Source: Leptothermofonsia sichuanensis E412 (GTDB lineage: Bacteria > Cyanobacteriota > Cyanobacteriia > Leptolyngbyales > Leptolyngbyaceae). Taken from it: 64,000 bases of DNA. The position numbers and the translations under genes are program-made. Shown piece by piece: positions 16,736 to 26,535 of this stretch; the first letter of the stretch is position 1, and each line of letters opens with the position of its first letter. The notes under the pieces were generated by a model, which worked only from the letters and a program-made list of their open reading frames with translations, had not been told where the DNA came from and did no database searches. The DNA lies in NCBI RefSeq assembly GCF_019891175.1, contig NZ_CP072600.1, forward strand, positions 3,906,001 to 3,970,000. The letters run 5' to 3'.

Positions 16736-17215
16736 ATGACCATTATCATTTCCCTCAACGCCCGCACCATTGACACGCTGGATTTGACTCCTGCTCTGTC
16801 TGTGATTGAACCGTTATTGCAGGAAGGGGCGATCGCCCTGCATGAACAACAAGTTCAATTCCAAATTGACTATCCCAGGAAGCCAGACGATCCTCGTGAA
16901 TTACCAGAAATTCCTGAAATTCGGCTCTGGTTTGTCCGTCTGGATGCCCTGTATCCGTGGTTGCCTTTTCTACTGGACTGGAAGGCTGGAGAACTGACCC
17001 GCTATACCGCTATGCTGGTGCCCCACCAGTTTCATCCTAAGGAAGGTATTCAATTTAACCCGGAAGGTTTGGAAATCTTTGTCATGCACAAAATCTTCGT
17101 CTTAACGAACTGGTTAAAGCAACACAATATTCAAGGTCGATCCCGGCTGATGGCGATCGCTCAAATGTTTGGCTATGAACTGGATGACGCCCTATTTGAT
17201 CTCATCAGTGCTTAG
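16736..17215 (+). CDS. crr6: CRR6-family NdhI maturation factor
   Basis: 159 residues from the ATG at 16736; the 29 codons before it are translated tandem repeat. The protein matches the CRR6/DUF1817 family, recognised by TIIISLNARTIDTLDL at the N-terminus, IPEIRLWFVRLDALYPWLPF in the middle and LLDWKAGELTRYTAMLVPHQ. In chloroplasts CRR6 helps insert the NdhI Fe-S subunit into the NDH-1 subcomplex, and the cyanobacterial homologue serves the same assembly step. It stands alone here. Recognition is from family memory of these motifs. Confidence 0.82.
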   Translation: MTIIISLNARTIDTLDLTPALSVIEPLLQEGAIALHEQQVQFQIDYPRKPDDPRELPEIPEIRLWFVRLDALYPWLPFLLDWKAGELTRYTAMLVPHQFHPKEGIQFNPEGLEIFVMHKIFVLTNWLKQHNIQGRSRLMAIAQMFGYELDDALFDLISA

Positions 17216-18267
17216 GTAATGAGGATTGAATCACCCGGAATTTCACCACAGAATTTCACCACAGAGGCACATAGGACACGGAGGAATTGCTCTGTGTCCC
17301 TTCTAAAAATTGCATGACCGCGTCCCCCTACCTCCTTGCCTCCCCATCCTCTGAGCAATTTGCATTCTGCCGGATGATCCAGGGAAATCTCCAAAAAACC
17401 CTGCTAAACCTCAAGTTCAGCGATTTATCCTATAAACATTCTGTTTTTTGAAGGATTTCCGTAATCAGGGTTCCGTCATCTGAAGAGTAACCCAGATTAG
17501 CCTGCAAGGGTGAGATCCTTGGCAACGACCTCGTCTATGATAGCGGCATAACCGAGTAGCGGCGTAACGTTCATTTACCCATAGAAGAGCTGGATAGCGG
17601 AATGAACTGGAACGAATTCAATGCATCCAACGCTCGATTATACCTGAAAAATCAGCAACGTCCCGCAGGAAAGGCAATAGTAAGGGGGTGAGGGGTGTCA
17701 GGCTATATTGTATCCGAATGAAAACGGCTATACTGAAGGGTTTTAAAGTATTTGTTTTTTAGACAAGATTACTGATTTGTCGGTGGGTATATCTGGTTAA
17801 AATTTAAAGAGAGGTGGAGAGTATTTTTACTGAATCTGGTTTCAGGAGTTTGAAGGTATTGCCTTCTATGAAGAGTCGTTATTGTGTGACAGAAATCACC
17901 CGCCTGATGGATGACAATCACTCGTTCAGAACAGGCCGTATCACTCTGTACGGTAGACAAATCCTTCATGATAATGACACGCTAAGTGTTTCTACGATAG
18001 GTGAACTTAAGGATAATGTCTCGGAGTGCTGATTTACGCCTGTCTGCCTGTAAATCCAGGATTAATGAATTGACTGACAGCAACTGTTTGACAGGTACCT
18101 GATTCCCCTGAGTGCCCGATTCCCAGAAAGTTTAGCGAGATGGTTTGATAGGACTATCAGTTCATTCTATGGAAACGATATGTGACGTAAGGGTGTAGCG
18201 CGTCTACGGGATGGTCGATTCCCGCTCAGACTTGATCACAAAAAGACTTTACTAATCCTGAGTACCT
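17216..18267. other. Gene-free spacer with one CACCACAGAG copy
   Basis: A hairpin repeat at 17218-17305 is the only clear structure. A 72-codon ORF at 17814-18032 has no recognisable motif or ribosome binding site and I do not call it. Confidence 0.5.
17218..17305. repeat. CACCACAGAG repeat copy
   Basis: TTTCACCACAGAATTTCACC followed by ACAGAGGCACATAGGACACG, partly duplicated at its left end and folding against GCTCTGTGTCCC. Confidence 0.7.
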
Positions 18268-19656
18268 ATGATTGCCGGGAATGCCTTGGATAATATCTAT
18301 TCAAACCCAATGGAGCCGACCCTCAGGCTGAGTAAGCCAGGACGGAACATTCAGCAGTCGCAGGAAACTATTTACAGTTTCCTGCTGGAAGTGGTCAAAA
18401 AGTGGCCCCCCGAAGAGGTGTTATTGGAATTCAAACGCCTTTTCATCTACCATGTGGATTCTGTCAGCTCGGATGCTATTCAGTCCTTATACGAAATTGT
18501 CTTCTCAAATAACGAGGAAGAATTTAGAAACACGCTGAAGCGCTCCTGTTACATTCTGATCAACAACTGGGATGCCTCCCGTAATTACAAGCCAATTCAG
18601 GAATTAGTTAAAGCTTTTTCTGATACTACCCTCAACCGCTACACCTCATCTCCAACGCTCAAACGCCTGCGCCAGTGGGTTGACAACTTTGTTAAGGGGA
18701 AGGATTTTGAAGAGCTAAAGCTTTTTGCCTCCCGATATGAAGATCATGAACGGGGTCCCTGGAGTTCCCGATATACCTCCTATTTGCTGGTGCCCCAGTA
18801 TATTGACCTGAGCAATCCAATTGAGCAACGGGAAGCGGCGCGGGCATTATCAAAACAGTTAAAAGATCGATTCAAGTTTGACCTGGCGATGTATATTGCC
18901 AGGGCGCAGACCAGTGCGCCAGCTAAACAAACCCCTAAAAATCCGACCGTACTGGGGGATGAGGTGCTGCGTTTAATCAAGGCGATTGTGGCCAGGCGGG
19001 GACCTTTCAGCTATACCAATCTGGCCAACATTTTCATGAATCAGATTAAGAATTTAACTTATGGAGAATTTAAACAAAGTCTGCGGCAATATTTGATTTT
19101 TTCTGTTGAGAACCGGGAGTTTGTAGAGTCGTTGCAGGCAAAGCTCTCCGAGCGACTGGACACCCTGTATGAGAGCCATGAAAATGACATCATTACCAAT
19201 GCCCTTATCTTGCGGACCTGCAATCGGGTCATTGAGTACTTAACGACCGAGAATCAGAGCGAGCCATCTCAACTGTTCATTCTGCTGCTGTCCCAGGCCA
19301 GCCCGGTGACATTAGTGATTGTGTTGCTAAAGATTATCCTGATCTGCAAACATGCCCGGACTCACCTGGAATCCTGCATTGCCCATTTAATTAAGTATTA
19401 TCAGGACTACCCTGAGGAGGAATGTACCTGGGTCGTCAATTTCCTGGAAGTGTTTAATGTCACCTTTGCGATTCACGCAGAGAATGTGCAGTACAACCTG
19501 ATCAAGATGGAGGTGGACGGGTTACAACCTGCTCCTATGTTTGATCCAGATAAGTACCGGATTTTCTCCCAACTGAGGAATGAACCGCCGTTTGAGCTAT
19601 TTCCAGAGATTATTGACCCAGAGCAGTTGCTACCAATGGATGATCAGACGTTATGA
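18268..19656 (+). CDS. Conserved cyanobacterial hypothetical protein, all-helical
   Basis: 462 residues; the Met at codon 15 (MEPTLRLSKP) is an alternative start. The protein looks wholly alpha-helical, without signal peptide. One hydrophobic segment at about residues 350-370 (ASPVTLVIVLLKIILICK) may be buried rather than membrane-spanning. Landmarks are YSFLLEVVKKWPPEEVLLEFKR-like text near residue 40 and WSSRYTSYLLVPQYIDL near residue 170. I do not recognise a named family. The 3' end overlaps the convergent flippase-like gene by 13 bases. Confidence 0.75.
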   Translation: MIAGNALDNIYSNPMEPTLRLSKPGRNIQQSQETIYSFLLEVVKKWPPEEVLLEFKRLFIYHVDSVSSDAIQSLYEIVFSNNEEEFRNTLKRSCYILINNWDASRNYKPIQELVKAFSDTTLNRYTSSPTLKRLRQWVDNFVKGKDFEELKLFASRYEDHERGPWSSRYTSYLLVPQYIDLSNPIEQREAARALSKQLKDRFKFDLAMYIARAQTSAPAKQTPKNPTVLGDEVLRLIKAIVARRGPFSYTNLANIFMNQIKNLTYGEFKQSLRQYLIFSVENREFVESLQAKLSERLDTLYESHENDIITNALILRTCNRVIEYLTTENQSEPSQLFILLLSQASPVTLVIVLLKIILICKHARTHLESCIAHLIKYYQDYPEEECTWVVNFLEVFNVTFAIHAENVQYNLIKMEVDGLQPAPMFDPDKYRIFSQLRNEPPFELFPEIIDPEQLLPMDDQTL

Positions 19657-20582
19657 GTTCGCTGTTCATCGAGCCAGGCTAATCCAGCTCCAGCGGCTTC
19701 TGCCAGAATACTGATCAGGCGGTAAAGCGCAACGACGCTAAGGAGAACGGCAGGGGAAATGGTTTGATCCAGGAGGGCGATCGCCGTTGCTTCAAAAACT
19801 CCGATCCCGCCCGGTGCTCCGGGAATAACCAGCCCTAGTAACCATGCCAGGCTGAACACACTGATCAACAGCGGAATCTGACCAGACTCAATTGAATGGA
19901 TTGCCAGGAATGTAACCAGAAACCCCATACCCCGTAGCAGCAAAAATCCTACTTCACCGATAAAGGGAATCAGGGGATAGCCCTTCAGTTGGATAGGTGA
20001 GGAAGCCATTTTTGCCGCCTTTGCTTTCTGCTTCAACTGACTCAGGAGGCGAAGGACAGGGTTCAGCACGATGGGGTGGAGTGCCCCTAGAACTATAAGT
20101 AGGCCCAACCACTGCCCGACAAGCCCCCAAAAGCCATATTGGGCAGCAATCTGGCGACTGCAAAGAAGCGTGATCACAAGGGCAGAAGCGGCCATCAGCA
20201 GGGGTTCCAGTAAAACACTGACCGTCGCCGTTTCCAGGGCAACTCCGGCTTTGGTCGCTGCTACAATTCGCCCATAGAAGTGCCAGACATTGCCAGGCAG
20301 ATATTTAGCAATGTTGGTTTTCAGGTAGGTCTGGATTGCCCAGATCGCATGGGTCGGTTGCTTGAAGTAGTGCAGGATCAGGCTCCAGACCCAGCCAGCA
20401 CAAACATGGGCGAACAGAGTAATGCCCAGGGCGATCGCTAAACACGCCCATCCATTTCCGTCAACCTGAATAGCGGTAACCTGCTGCCAGTTATCCTTAA
20501 GCACCTTACCCAGGAAAAACAGGGTTCCGCCCAGAATCAGCCAGCGGAGAAACGGCTTGAGGCGTGAAATCAATTGCTTCAT
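19644..20582 (-). CDS. LPG synthetase/AglD-type (UPF0104) integral membrane protein
   Basis: 312 residues with about eight hydrophobic helices, of the lysylphosphatidylglycerol-synthetase transmembrane/flippase-like family. Landmarks are the first helix LRWLILGGTLFFLGKVL, KTNIAKYLPGNVWHFYGR (the conserved NIAKYLPG-type motif) and LGLVIPGAPGGIGVFEATAI (PGGIGxxE). There is no aminoacyl-transferase domain, so a lipid or polyprenyl-glycan translocation role is inferred. The start codon lies in a short direct repeat (ATGAAGCAATT occurs twice, 13 bases apart). Confidence 0.85.
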   Translation of the reverse strand: MKQLISRLKPFLRWLILGGTLFFLGKVLKDNWQQVTAIQVDGNGWACLAIALGITLFAHVCAGWVWSLILHYFKQPTHAIWAIQTYLKTNIAKYLPGNVWHFYGRIVAATKAGVALETATVSVLLEPLLMAASALVITLLCSRQIAAQYGFWGLVGQWLGLLIVLGALHPIVLNPVLRLLSQLKQKAKAAKMASSPIQLKGYPLIPFIGEVGFLLLRGMGFLVTFLAIHSIESGQIPLLISVFSLAWLLGLVIPGAPGGIGVFEATAIALLDQTISPAVLLSVVALYRLISILAEAAGAGLAWLDEQRTHNV

Positions 20583-20908
20583 GGAATTGCTTCATGGAAT
20601 ATTTACAGCCCAGACATTCAAACCGATCATCTCAAACACAACCATCACTGAGAAGTTGCTTTGTGCCCTTTGTGCCTTTGTGGTTAGTTCCACGGATGTT
20701 CAATCCTCAATCCTGAGTCCAACCACTGCTGATTTGAAGCATGAACTAGTGTTGGATTTGTCCCAGCCCACTGTACTTTTTAGCAGAACAGTCCAATCTT
20801 GTCAGATTGAATCATTACCGTCTAAAGTTGACTCAATTTCTGATTCAGACAGAGTAAGCTTAAATGACGCGGCTTGGGTCAGCAATTTTGGTATGAGGAT
20901 AGTTTTGT
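20583..20908. other. Divergent intergenic region
   Basis: Between divergent genes; it holds a CACAAAGGCACAAAGGGC repeat (20650-20690) and presumably promoters for both flanking genes, though none stands out. Confidence 0.5.
20650..20690. repeat. CACCACAAAG-type repeat copy (half)
   Basis: GCTTTGTGCCCTTTGTGCCT followed by TTGTGGTTAG, i.e. the complement of CACAAAGGCACAAAGGG. Confidence 0.6.
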
Positions 20909-22510
20909 ATGCGAGCTTTGCTTTTGTATCCCCAGTTTCCTAAAAGTTACTGGTCATTTGAAAAAGCCCTGGAACTGGTAGACCGGAAGGTCATGCTTCC
21001 CCCCCTGGGATTGGTCACTGTTGCCGCGATTTTGCCCCAGGAGTGGGAATATAAGCTGGTCGATTGCAATATTCGAGCCGTCACTGAGGCAGAGTGGGAG
21101 TGGGCAGAGATTGTGATTGTGTCTGCCATGATTGTCCAGAAGGACGATTTCTTAACCCAGGTTCAGGAAGCAAAACGGCGGGGCAAACGAGTTGCCGCTG
21201 GTGGTCCTTACACTACAGCTCTCCCCCAGGAAGCGGAAGCGGCTGGCGTTGATTACTTAATTTTGGATGAGGGAGAAATTACCCTTCCTCTATTCGTGGA
21301 AGCGTTGAAACGGGGAGACACCAGCGGGGTATTTCGTGCCAATGGGGAAAAACCTGATGTCACCAGTACTCCCATCCCCCGGTTTGATTTGCTGGAACTG
21401 GATGCCTACGATAGCATGTCGGTTCAATTTTCGCGGGGATGTCCCTTCCAGTGCGAGTTTTGCGACATCATTGTGCTGTATGGGCGCAAACCGCGTACCA
21501 AAACTCCCCAGCAGCTCTTAGCCGAGTTGCAATGCCTCTATGATCTGGGCTGGCGGCGGGCCATTTTCATGGTGGACGACAATTTCATTGGCAACAAACG
21601 GAATGTGAAGCTGTTGCTCAGGGAATTGAAGCCCTGGATGGCAGAGCACAACTATCCGTTCCGGTTTAATACTGAAGCATCGGTCGATCTGGCAAAGGAC
21701 CAGGAATTGATGGACTTGATGGTGGAATGTAACTTTAACGCCGTCTTTCTGGGAATTGAAACCCCAGATGAGGAGAGCCTCACGCTGACCCAGAAGTACC
21801 AGAACACACGGGAGTCTCTGGCAGATTCTGTTGATGCCATTGCGCGATCAGGGCTGCGGGTAATGGCGGGGTTCATCATCGGGTTTGATGGTGAAAAGGC
21901 CGGGGCGGGCGATCGCATTGTCCGGTTTGTGGAGCAAACCACCATTCCAATGGCCATGTTCAGTATGTTACAGGCCCTACCGGATACTGCTCTCTGGCAC
22001 CGGCTGAAGAAGGAAGGACGGTTACGGGATGATGTGGTCGAGTCCTCTGGCATGAACCAGACGACCTTAATGAATTTCATTCCCACTCGCCCCCTGGAAG
22101 ACATTGCCAGGGAATATGTGGAAGCCTTCTGGCAACTGTATGACCCCATGTGCTACCTGGAGCGTACCTATCGCCATTTCTTGAAACTGGGTGCCCCCAA
22201 ATGTCCTTCGGTGATGCATGAAGTGAACTGGGTTAACATTCGTGCTGTGCTGACTGTGCTCTGGCGGCAGGGCGTGGTGCGTAAGACTCGGTTCAAATTC
22301 TGGTTAAATCTGCTGGGAATTTTGCGGCATAATCCTGCTGTTTGGGAACATTACCTGAATGTCTGCGCCCTAAATGAACATTTCCTGGAATATCGTCAGA
22401 TTGTGCGTGACCAGATTGAGGCTCAATTAGCTGAGTACCTGGCAAATGCATCCCCTCGGAAGCCAAAACGGGTTGAACCAGAAAAGGTCGAGGTGGCGAT
22501 CGCAAGCTGA
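20909..22510 (+). CDS. B12-binding radical SAM protein (DUF4070), HpnP-like
   Basis: 533 residues. An N-terminal cobalamin-binding Rossmann domain (MRALLLYPQFPKSYWSFEKA to about residue 140) precedes a radical SAM TIM barrel with the [4Fe-4S] motif CPFQCEFC at about residues 178-185 and FMVDDNFIGNKRN. The C-terminal region is of DUF4070 type. The opening and the segments PPLGLVTVAAILPQEWEYKL and GFIIGFDGEKAGAGDRIVRF resemble hopanoid C-2 methylase HpnP, but the family has many paralogues of unknown substrate. An MFS transporter gene follows after 74 bases. The class is sure; the HpnP assignment is tentative. Confidence 0.85.
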   Translation: MRALLLYPQFPKSYWSFEKALELVDRKVMLPPLGLVTVAAILPQEWEYKLVDCNIRAVTEAEWEWAEIVIVSAMIVQKDDFLTQVQEAKRRGKRVAAGGPYTTALPQEAEAAGVDYLILDEGEITLPLFVEALKRGDTSGVFRANGEKPDVTSTPIPRFDLLELDAYDSMSVQFSRGCPFQCEFCDIIVLYGRKPRTKTPQQLLAELQCLYDLGWRRAIFMVDDNFIGNKRNVKLLLRELKPWMAEHNYPFRFNTEASVDLAKDQELMDLMVECNFNAVFLGIETPDEESLTLTQKYQNTRESLADSVDAIARSGLRVMAGFIIGFDGEKAGAGDRIVRFVEQTTIPMAMFSMLQALPDTALWHRLKKEGRLRDDVVESSGMNQTTLMNFIPTRPLEDIAREYVEAFWQLYDPMCYLERTYRHFLKLGAPKCPSVMHEVNWVNIRAVLTVLWRQGVVRKTRFKFWLNLLGILRHNPAVWEHYLNVCALNEHFLEYRQIVRDQIEAQLAEYLANASPRKPKRVEPEKVEVAIAS

Positions 22511-22584
22511 GTGAGCACTGAAAGCACAAAATTTGGGAAACCTGGAGTATATTCCCCAGACGTTCCCTCTTTGCTTGCTGCCCA

Positions 22585-23823
22585 GTGAAAAAACTGCCCG
22601 CAACTACGGTTTACCTGATCCTGACCACAGCTTCAACCCTGTTTAGCTATTCAGTTTTTACTGTCAGTGCGGTGTATCGGGTAACGGTTGCCGGTTTGAA
22701 CCCCCTCCAACTAGTCCTGGTGGGCACTGCCCTGGAAACCACAATCTTTGTGTGTGAAATTCCCACAGGAGTGCTGGCAGATGTCCACAGCCGTCGATTG
22801 TCCATCATCATTGGTACGTTTCTGATCGGGGCAGGCTTTATCCTGGAAGGCTCAGAACCTACGTTTGCAGCAATTCTGCTGGCGCAGGTGCTCTGGGGCA
22901 TAGGCTACACATTTATGAGTGGCGCACAGCAAGCCTGGATTTCTGACGAAGTGGGGGAAAAAAAGGCGCACCAGGTTTTCCTGCGGGGTGCCCAGGTAAG
23001 CCAGATGGGTGGGTTATTTGGCACCTTTTTGGGTGTCGGGCTTGCCAGTTACCGAATTGGACTTCCCATGGTGGCGGGGGGAGGTCTCTATCTGGGGTTA
23101 GGACTGTTTTTGATGCTGTTCATGCCTGAGCGAGGCTTTATGCCACAGCCGCATAACCGCCGGACGCCCTGGAAAAGCATGGCCCATACTCTGCGGGGAG
23201 GAGTGTACCGGATCCGGCGACAGCCGGTACTGATGATTTTGCTTGGGGTTGGGGCGTTGCATGGGTTAGCCAGTGAAGGACTCGATCGCCTCTGGGAAAT
23301 GCATTTTCTGCAAAACTTTGCCCTTCCGGGATTGGGACTGCTGGAGCCGATTGTCTGGTTCGGAATTATCAACGCGATCGCCAGCATTCTCAGCATTTTG
23401 GGTGTTGAATTGATCCGGTTATGGCTGGCAGAGAAGGGCTACCTGAATGCCGCCAAAGCGCTGCTGGTGATTGATAGTTTGCTGATTGTCAGCCTCTTGA
23501 CTTTTAGCCTGTCCCACAGCTTTGAACTGGCCTTAGCGTCCTGCTGGGCAACCGATTTGTTAAGAGCTGCCAATGAGCCAGTCTATATTGCCTGGATTAA
23601 TCAAAAACTAAATTCAGCCACACGAGCAACTGTTTTTTCAATGGGTAGCCAGATCAATGCCATTGGCAAGATTTTAGGGGGTCCGATCCTGGGAGTCATT
23701 GGCAATGATTTGTCCATCAGAGCCGCGATCGCAGCTTCCGGTATGATTCTGGTTCCCGTGCTGCTACTGTATATGCGAACCCTTCGACACCACTGGAGTC
23801 AGGTAACTGAAATGAAACCTTGA
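22585..23823 (+). CDS. Major facilitator superfamily transporter
   Basis: 412 residues starting at a GTG. About 12 hydrophobic helices; the loop between helices 2 and 3 carries GVLADVHSRRLSIIIG, a variant of the MFS motif A (GxLaDrxGrkxxl). The central loop is basic (PQPHNRRTPWKSM). It resembles cyanobacterial and actinobacterial drug/metabolite exporters. It lies directly after the radical SAM gene and before an RluE-type gene on the same strand, and may be cotranscribed with the former. The substrate is unknown. Confidence 0.85.
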   Translation: MKKLPATTVYLILTTASTLFSYSVFTVSAVYRVTVAGLNPLQLVLVGTALETTIFVCEIPTGVLADVHSRRLSIIIGTFLIGAGFILEGSEPTFAAILLAQVLWGIGYTFMSGAQQAWISDEVGEKKAHQVFLRGAQVSQMGGLFGTFLGVGLASYRIGLPMVAGGGLYLGLGLFLMLFMPERGFMPQPHNRRTPWKSMAHTLRGGVYRIRRQPVLMILLGVGALHGLASEGLDRLWEMHFLQNFALPGLGLLEPIVWFGIINAIASILSILGVELIRLWLAEKGYLNAAKALLVIDSLLIVSLLTFSLSHSFELALASCWATDLLRAANEPVYIAWINQKLNSATRATVFSMGSQINAIGKILGGPILGVIGNDLSIRAAIAASGMILVPVLLLYMRTLRHHWSQVTEMKP

Positions 23824-23847
23824 ACAGACGATCGCCTCCCCTTTCCC

Positions 23848-24498
23848 ATGCCTTACCGCTATTTACTGTTTCACAAACCTTACAACGTTCTCTGTCAGTT
23901 CACAGACGACCAGTCCACCGCACAGCCGCGATCAGCACCGCCGCGATCAACGCTGAAAGACTATATCTCTGTTCCAGCCGTGTATCCTGTAGGACGGCTT
24001 GATTATGATAGCGAGGGGCTGTTGCTGTTAACCAATCATGGCCAGCTTCAGCATCGCCTCAGTAATCCCAAGTTTCAGCATTCCCGTACCTACTGGGTGC
24101 AGGTAGAGCGGATTCCTGATGAAACGGCCCTGCAACAACTGCGCCAGGGAGTCCAGATCCAGGGGTATTGCACCCGCCCTGCAACCGTGACCCTGCTCCC
24201 GCAGGAACCCGATTTGCCACCCCGCAATCCACCGATTCGCTTTCGGAAATCGGTGCCCACAGCATGGCTGGCAATGACGCTGACCGAAGGACGTAACCGT
24301 CAGGTACGACGAATGACTGCCGCTGTCGGCTTCCCAACCCTGCGCCTGGTACGGGTCAAAATTGCCCATCTGAGTCTGGAGGGACTGCAACCTGGACAGT
24401 GGCGGGACCTGACTCCGGAGGAATTGGACCCGTTGATGTACCTCTGCCAGTTACCGGGGAAACCAATGGGAGGGCGATCGCCCATGCCTCTGATATAG
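23848..24498 (+). CDS. rluE: RluE/RsuA-family pseudouridine synthase
   Basis: 216 residues without an S4 domain. Motifs: [14 protein letters not shown] at the N-terminus, the catalytic [15 protein letters not shown] (Asp at about residue 52) and [20 protein letters not shown]. Short RsuA-family enzymes of this shape are RluE-like, forming pseudouridine 2457 in 23S rRNA (E. coli numbering). A Pro/Arg/Ser-rich insert ([10 protein letters not shown]) precedes the catalytic loop. A bidirectional terminator separates it from the convergent sigma factor gene. Confidence 0.86.
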   Translation: MPYRYLLFHKPYNVLCQFTDDQSTAQPRSAPPRSTLKDYISVPAVYPVGRLDYDSEGLLLLTNHGQLQHRLSNPKFQHSRTYWVQVERIPDETALQQLRQGVQIQGYCTRPATVTLLPQEPDLPPRNPPIRFRKSVPTAWLAMTLTEGRNRQVRRMTAAVGFPTLRLVRVKIAHLSLEGLQPGQWRDLTPEELDPLMYLCQLPGKPMGGRSPMPLI

Positions 24499-24585
24499 CA
24501 GGGAATAGAGGACAGGGTTCGTGTTTACTAATTTGTCCTGACCCTCATGGCTACAGCCCCATCAGAAAAGGTCAAAACCCGCACT

Positions 24586-24617
24586 AAAAAGAGGACATTA
24601 CAGGTAACGTCCTTTTT
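24586..24617. terminator. Bidirectional terminator
   Basis: AAAAAGAGGACATTAC pairs with GTAACGTCCTTTTTC with one mismatch, leaving A and T tracts on both sides. It sits between convergent rluE and the sigma gene, so it can serve both. Confidence 0.7.
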
Positions 24618-24703
24618 CATCCCACCCCTTATTCAAGGCAGACACCAGATCCGATACCCGATACCCCGTACCCGGTACCGGATCCCCATTACCCGGCTCT
24701 CAA

Positions 24704-25687
24704 TTAGCTGGCCAGATACTCCCTCACCCGTCCCTTACGGCGACGAAGCTGGTCAAGTGCCTGCCGTTCTAACTGGCGAACCCGCTCTCGACTGAGGTTA
24801 AGCCGTTCCCCTACTTTTGCCAGAGAAAGCTCATTGCCATCTTCCAGCCCAAAGCGCAGGGTTAGCACTTCGCGCTGTTGAGGCGTCAGCTCAGACATGA
24901 GGGTTTCCAGGTCTTGCCGCAAGGACTCCTGATCCATGAAATTTTCAGGCGACTGACCATCATCTTCCAGCAGATCTTGCAGTTCGGTGTCCTGGTTGTC
25001 ACCAACCCGCAGATCAAGAGAAACCGGCTGACGAGCCATTGTCAGGTACTCCCGAATTTGGGCAGGTTCCAACTCCAGAGCCTCTGCAATTTCAGTAGCC
25101 GTGGCAGCACGACCCAAGTTTTGGGACAGTTCTCGCTGGACTTTCTTGATCTTGTTCAGTTTCTCAGTGATGTGGATAGGCAGGCGAATCGTGCGTGCCT
25201 GCTGGGCAATTGCCCGCGTAATTGCCTGACGAATCCACCAGTAAGCGTAGGTTGAAAACTTGTAACCCCGAGTCGGGTCAAACTTCTCAACCCCGCGCTC
25301 CAGTCCCATCGTTCCTTCCTGAATCAGGTCTAAGAACTCCAGGTTGCGCTTCTGATATTTTTTGGCGATCGAAACGACCAGACGCAGATTTGCTTCAATC
25401 ATCTTTTGCTTCGCCCGCCGTCCCTTTAGCATGATCTCCTTCAAATCGGCAGCACTGATGCGGGCATGGTCTGCCAGTTCCTGCTCAGTTGGCTCATAGT
25501 TCAGCGTTTTGGCCAGCGCCTCTTTTTTCTCTTGCAACGCCATCATCTGCTGAACCTGCTTGCCGTAGATAATCTCCTGCTCATGGGTCAGCATTGGAAC
25601 ACGACCAATTTCATGCAAATACGTGCGAACCATATCTGCCGTGAAGGTGGGTTTTGCAGTCTTGGATTTGGTGGTGGCAGTGGTCAT
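24704..25687 (-). CDS. sigB: Group 2 RNA polymerase sigma factor, SigB-like
   Basis: 327 residues with the full sigma-70 order: region 1.2 ([23 protein letters not shown]), region 2 ([20 protein letters not shown], then [17 protein letters not shown]), region 3 ([21 protein letters not shown]) and region 4 ([32 protein letters not shown]). Region 1.1 is missing, as in cyanobacterial group 2 sigma factors, which control adaptive responses. The N-terminus ([12 protein letters not shown]-like) and RQLERQAL resemble SigB. A gene-free 850-bp upstream region suggests elaborate control. Confidence 0.9.
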   Translation of the reverse strand: MTTATTKSKTAKPTFTADMVRTYLHEIGRVPMLTHEQEIIYGKQVQQMMALQEKKEALAKTLNYEPTEQELADHARISAADLKEIMLKGRRAKQKMIEANLRLVVSIAKKYQKRNLEFLDLIQEGTMGLERGVEKFDPTRGYKFSTYAYWWIRQAITRAIAQQARTIRLPIHITEKLNKIKKVQRELSQNLGRAATATEIAEALELEPAQIREYLTMARQPVSLDLRVGDNQDTELQDLLEDDGQSPENFMDQESLRQDLETLMSELTPQQREVLTLRFGLEDGNELSLAKVGERLNLSRERVRQLERQALDQLRRRKGRVREYLAS

Positions 25688-26535
25688 GGATGCGTATCAA
25701 CTCCGTAGACAAAAAATGGGGAACACAGTGGACAAATGTTAAGATTTGAATCTGAAAGGACTGTCCACCTGCAAAGCATCTGGGTTTCAGGGCAGTCAGC
25801 CAGAGACGATAGAATTGAAGACAGCTAGAAAAACAGCTAGAAAGTTTTCAGAAGACCTGTCCAAAACCTAGAGAATTACTGGAAAAGGTCGAAGCCCCTT
25901 TTACTTACGAACAGGTGGCAACGGTAGACAAACGACAACGACACGTAAAACAACTAATAGGAAGCAACAGTTAGGAGGAAGCAGGTGAAGTGAACGGTTT
26001 CGGAAAGCCGCCTTTCAAGCAAAGCGGAATCGTTATGAGTTTGAAACAGATTATGATCTCAGATTATAGCCGCTACTAAAGCAATTTGGTTTCCCCCTAC
26101 TGGATGATTCAGATGGATGATTAAATCAGGGGTCGTCGAGTGGGGAAACCCGGATAGGGCATGACTCTGACTTTTTCCTGAACGTCTGAAGACTTTTAGA
26201 CGAACTAACTCCGACTTACTCCTTTATAGTGCCTTGATTCAGCAGTCCTGACTAGACTCAGTTGAGAGGGATATCCGAACTTTGTGAGCCGCCTCTGGTG
26301 AGGATATCTGCAACATAAATGGTGAACCCTTTGACGAAGGACTGAAGGTGTGCGTGAATCAATGTGTCTGATTGAGAATGTCTGATTAAGAGAATGTCTG
26401 ATTAAGATGCGCTCTGACAGAGTGTAGACAACGGTTGTAACTAAGGTATGACGAAGGTGTTGACCTGGTATGTAAGAAATTCTGGGTTTCACGGATTCAC
26501 GCACCTATCTGTACGCAGCAATGGGCAGGATGGAT
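25688..26535. other. Gene-free region upstream of the SigB-like gene
   Basis: No gene visible. It contains three short direct repeats of ATGTCTGATTRAG (26363-26406) and AACAGCTAGAAA duplicated near 25830. It may hold the sigma gene promoter and a long leader. Confidence 0.4.

Noticed and set aside
17814-18032. 72-codon plus-strand ORF
   Set aside because: No ribosome site, motif or conserved look; left as unassigned spacer.
26205-26504. 99-codon minus-strand ORF upstream of the SigB-like gene
   Set aside because: It overlaps short direct repeats and has no recognisable domain.
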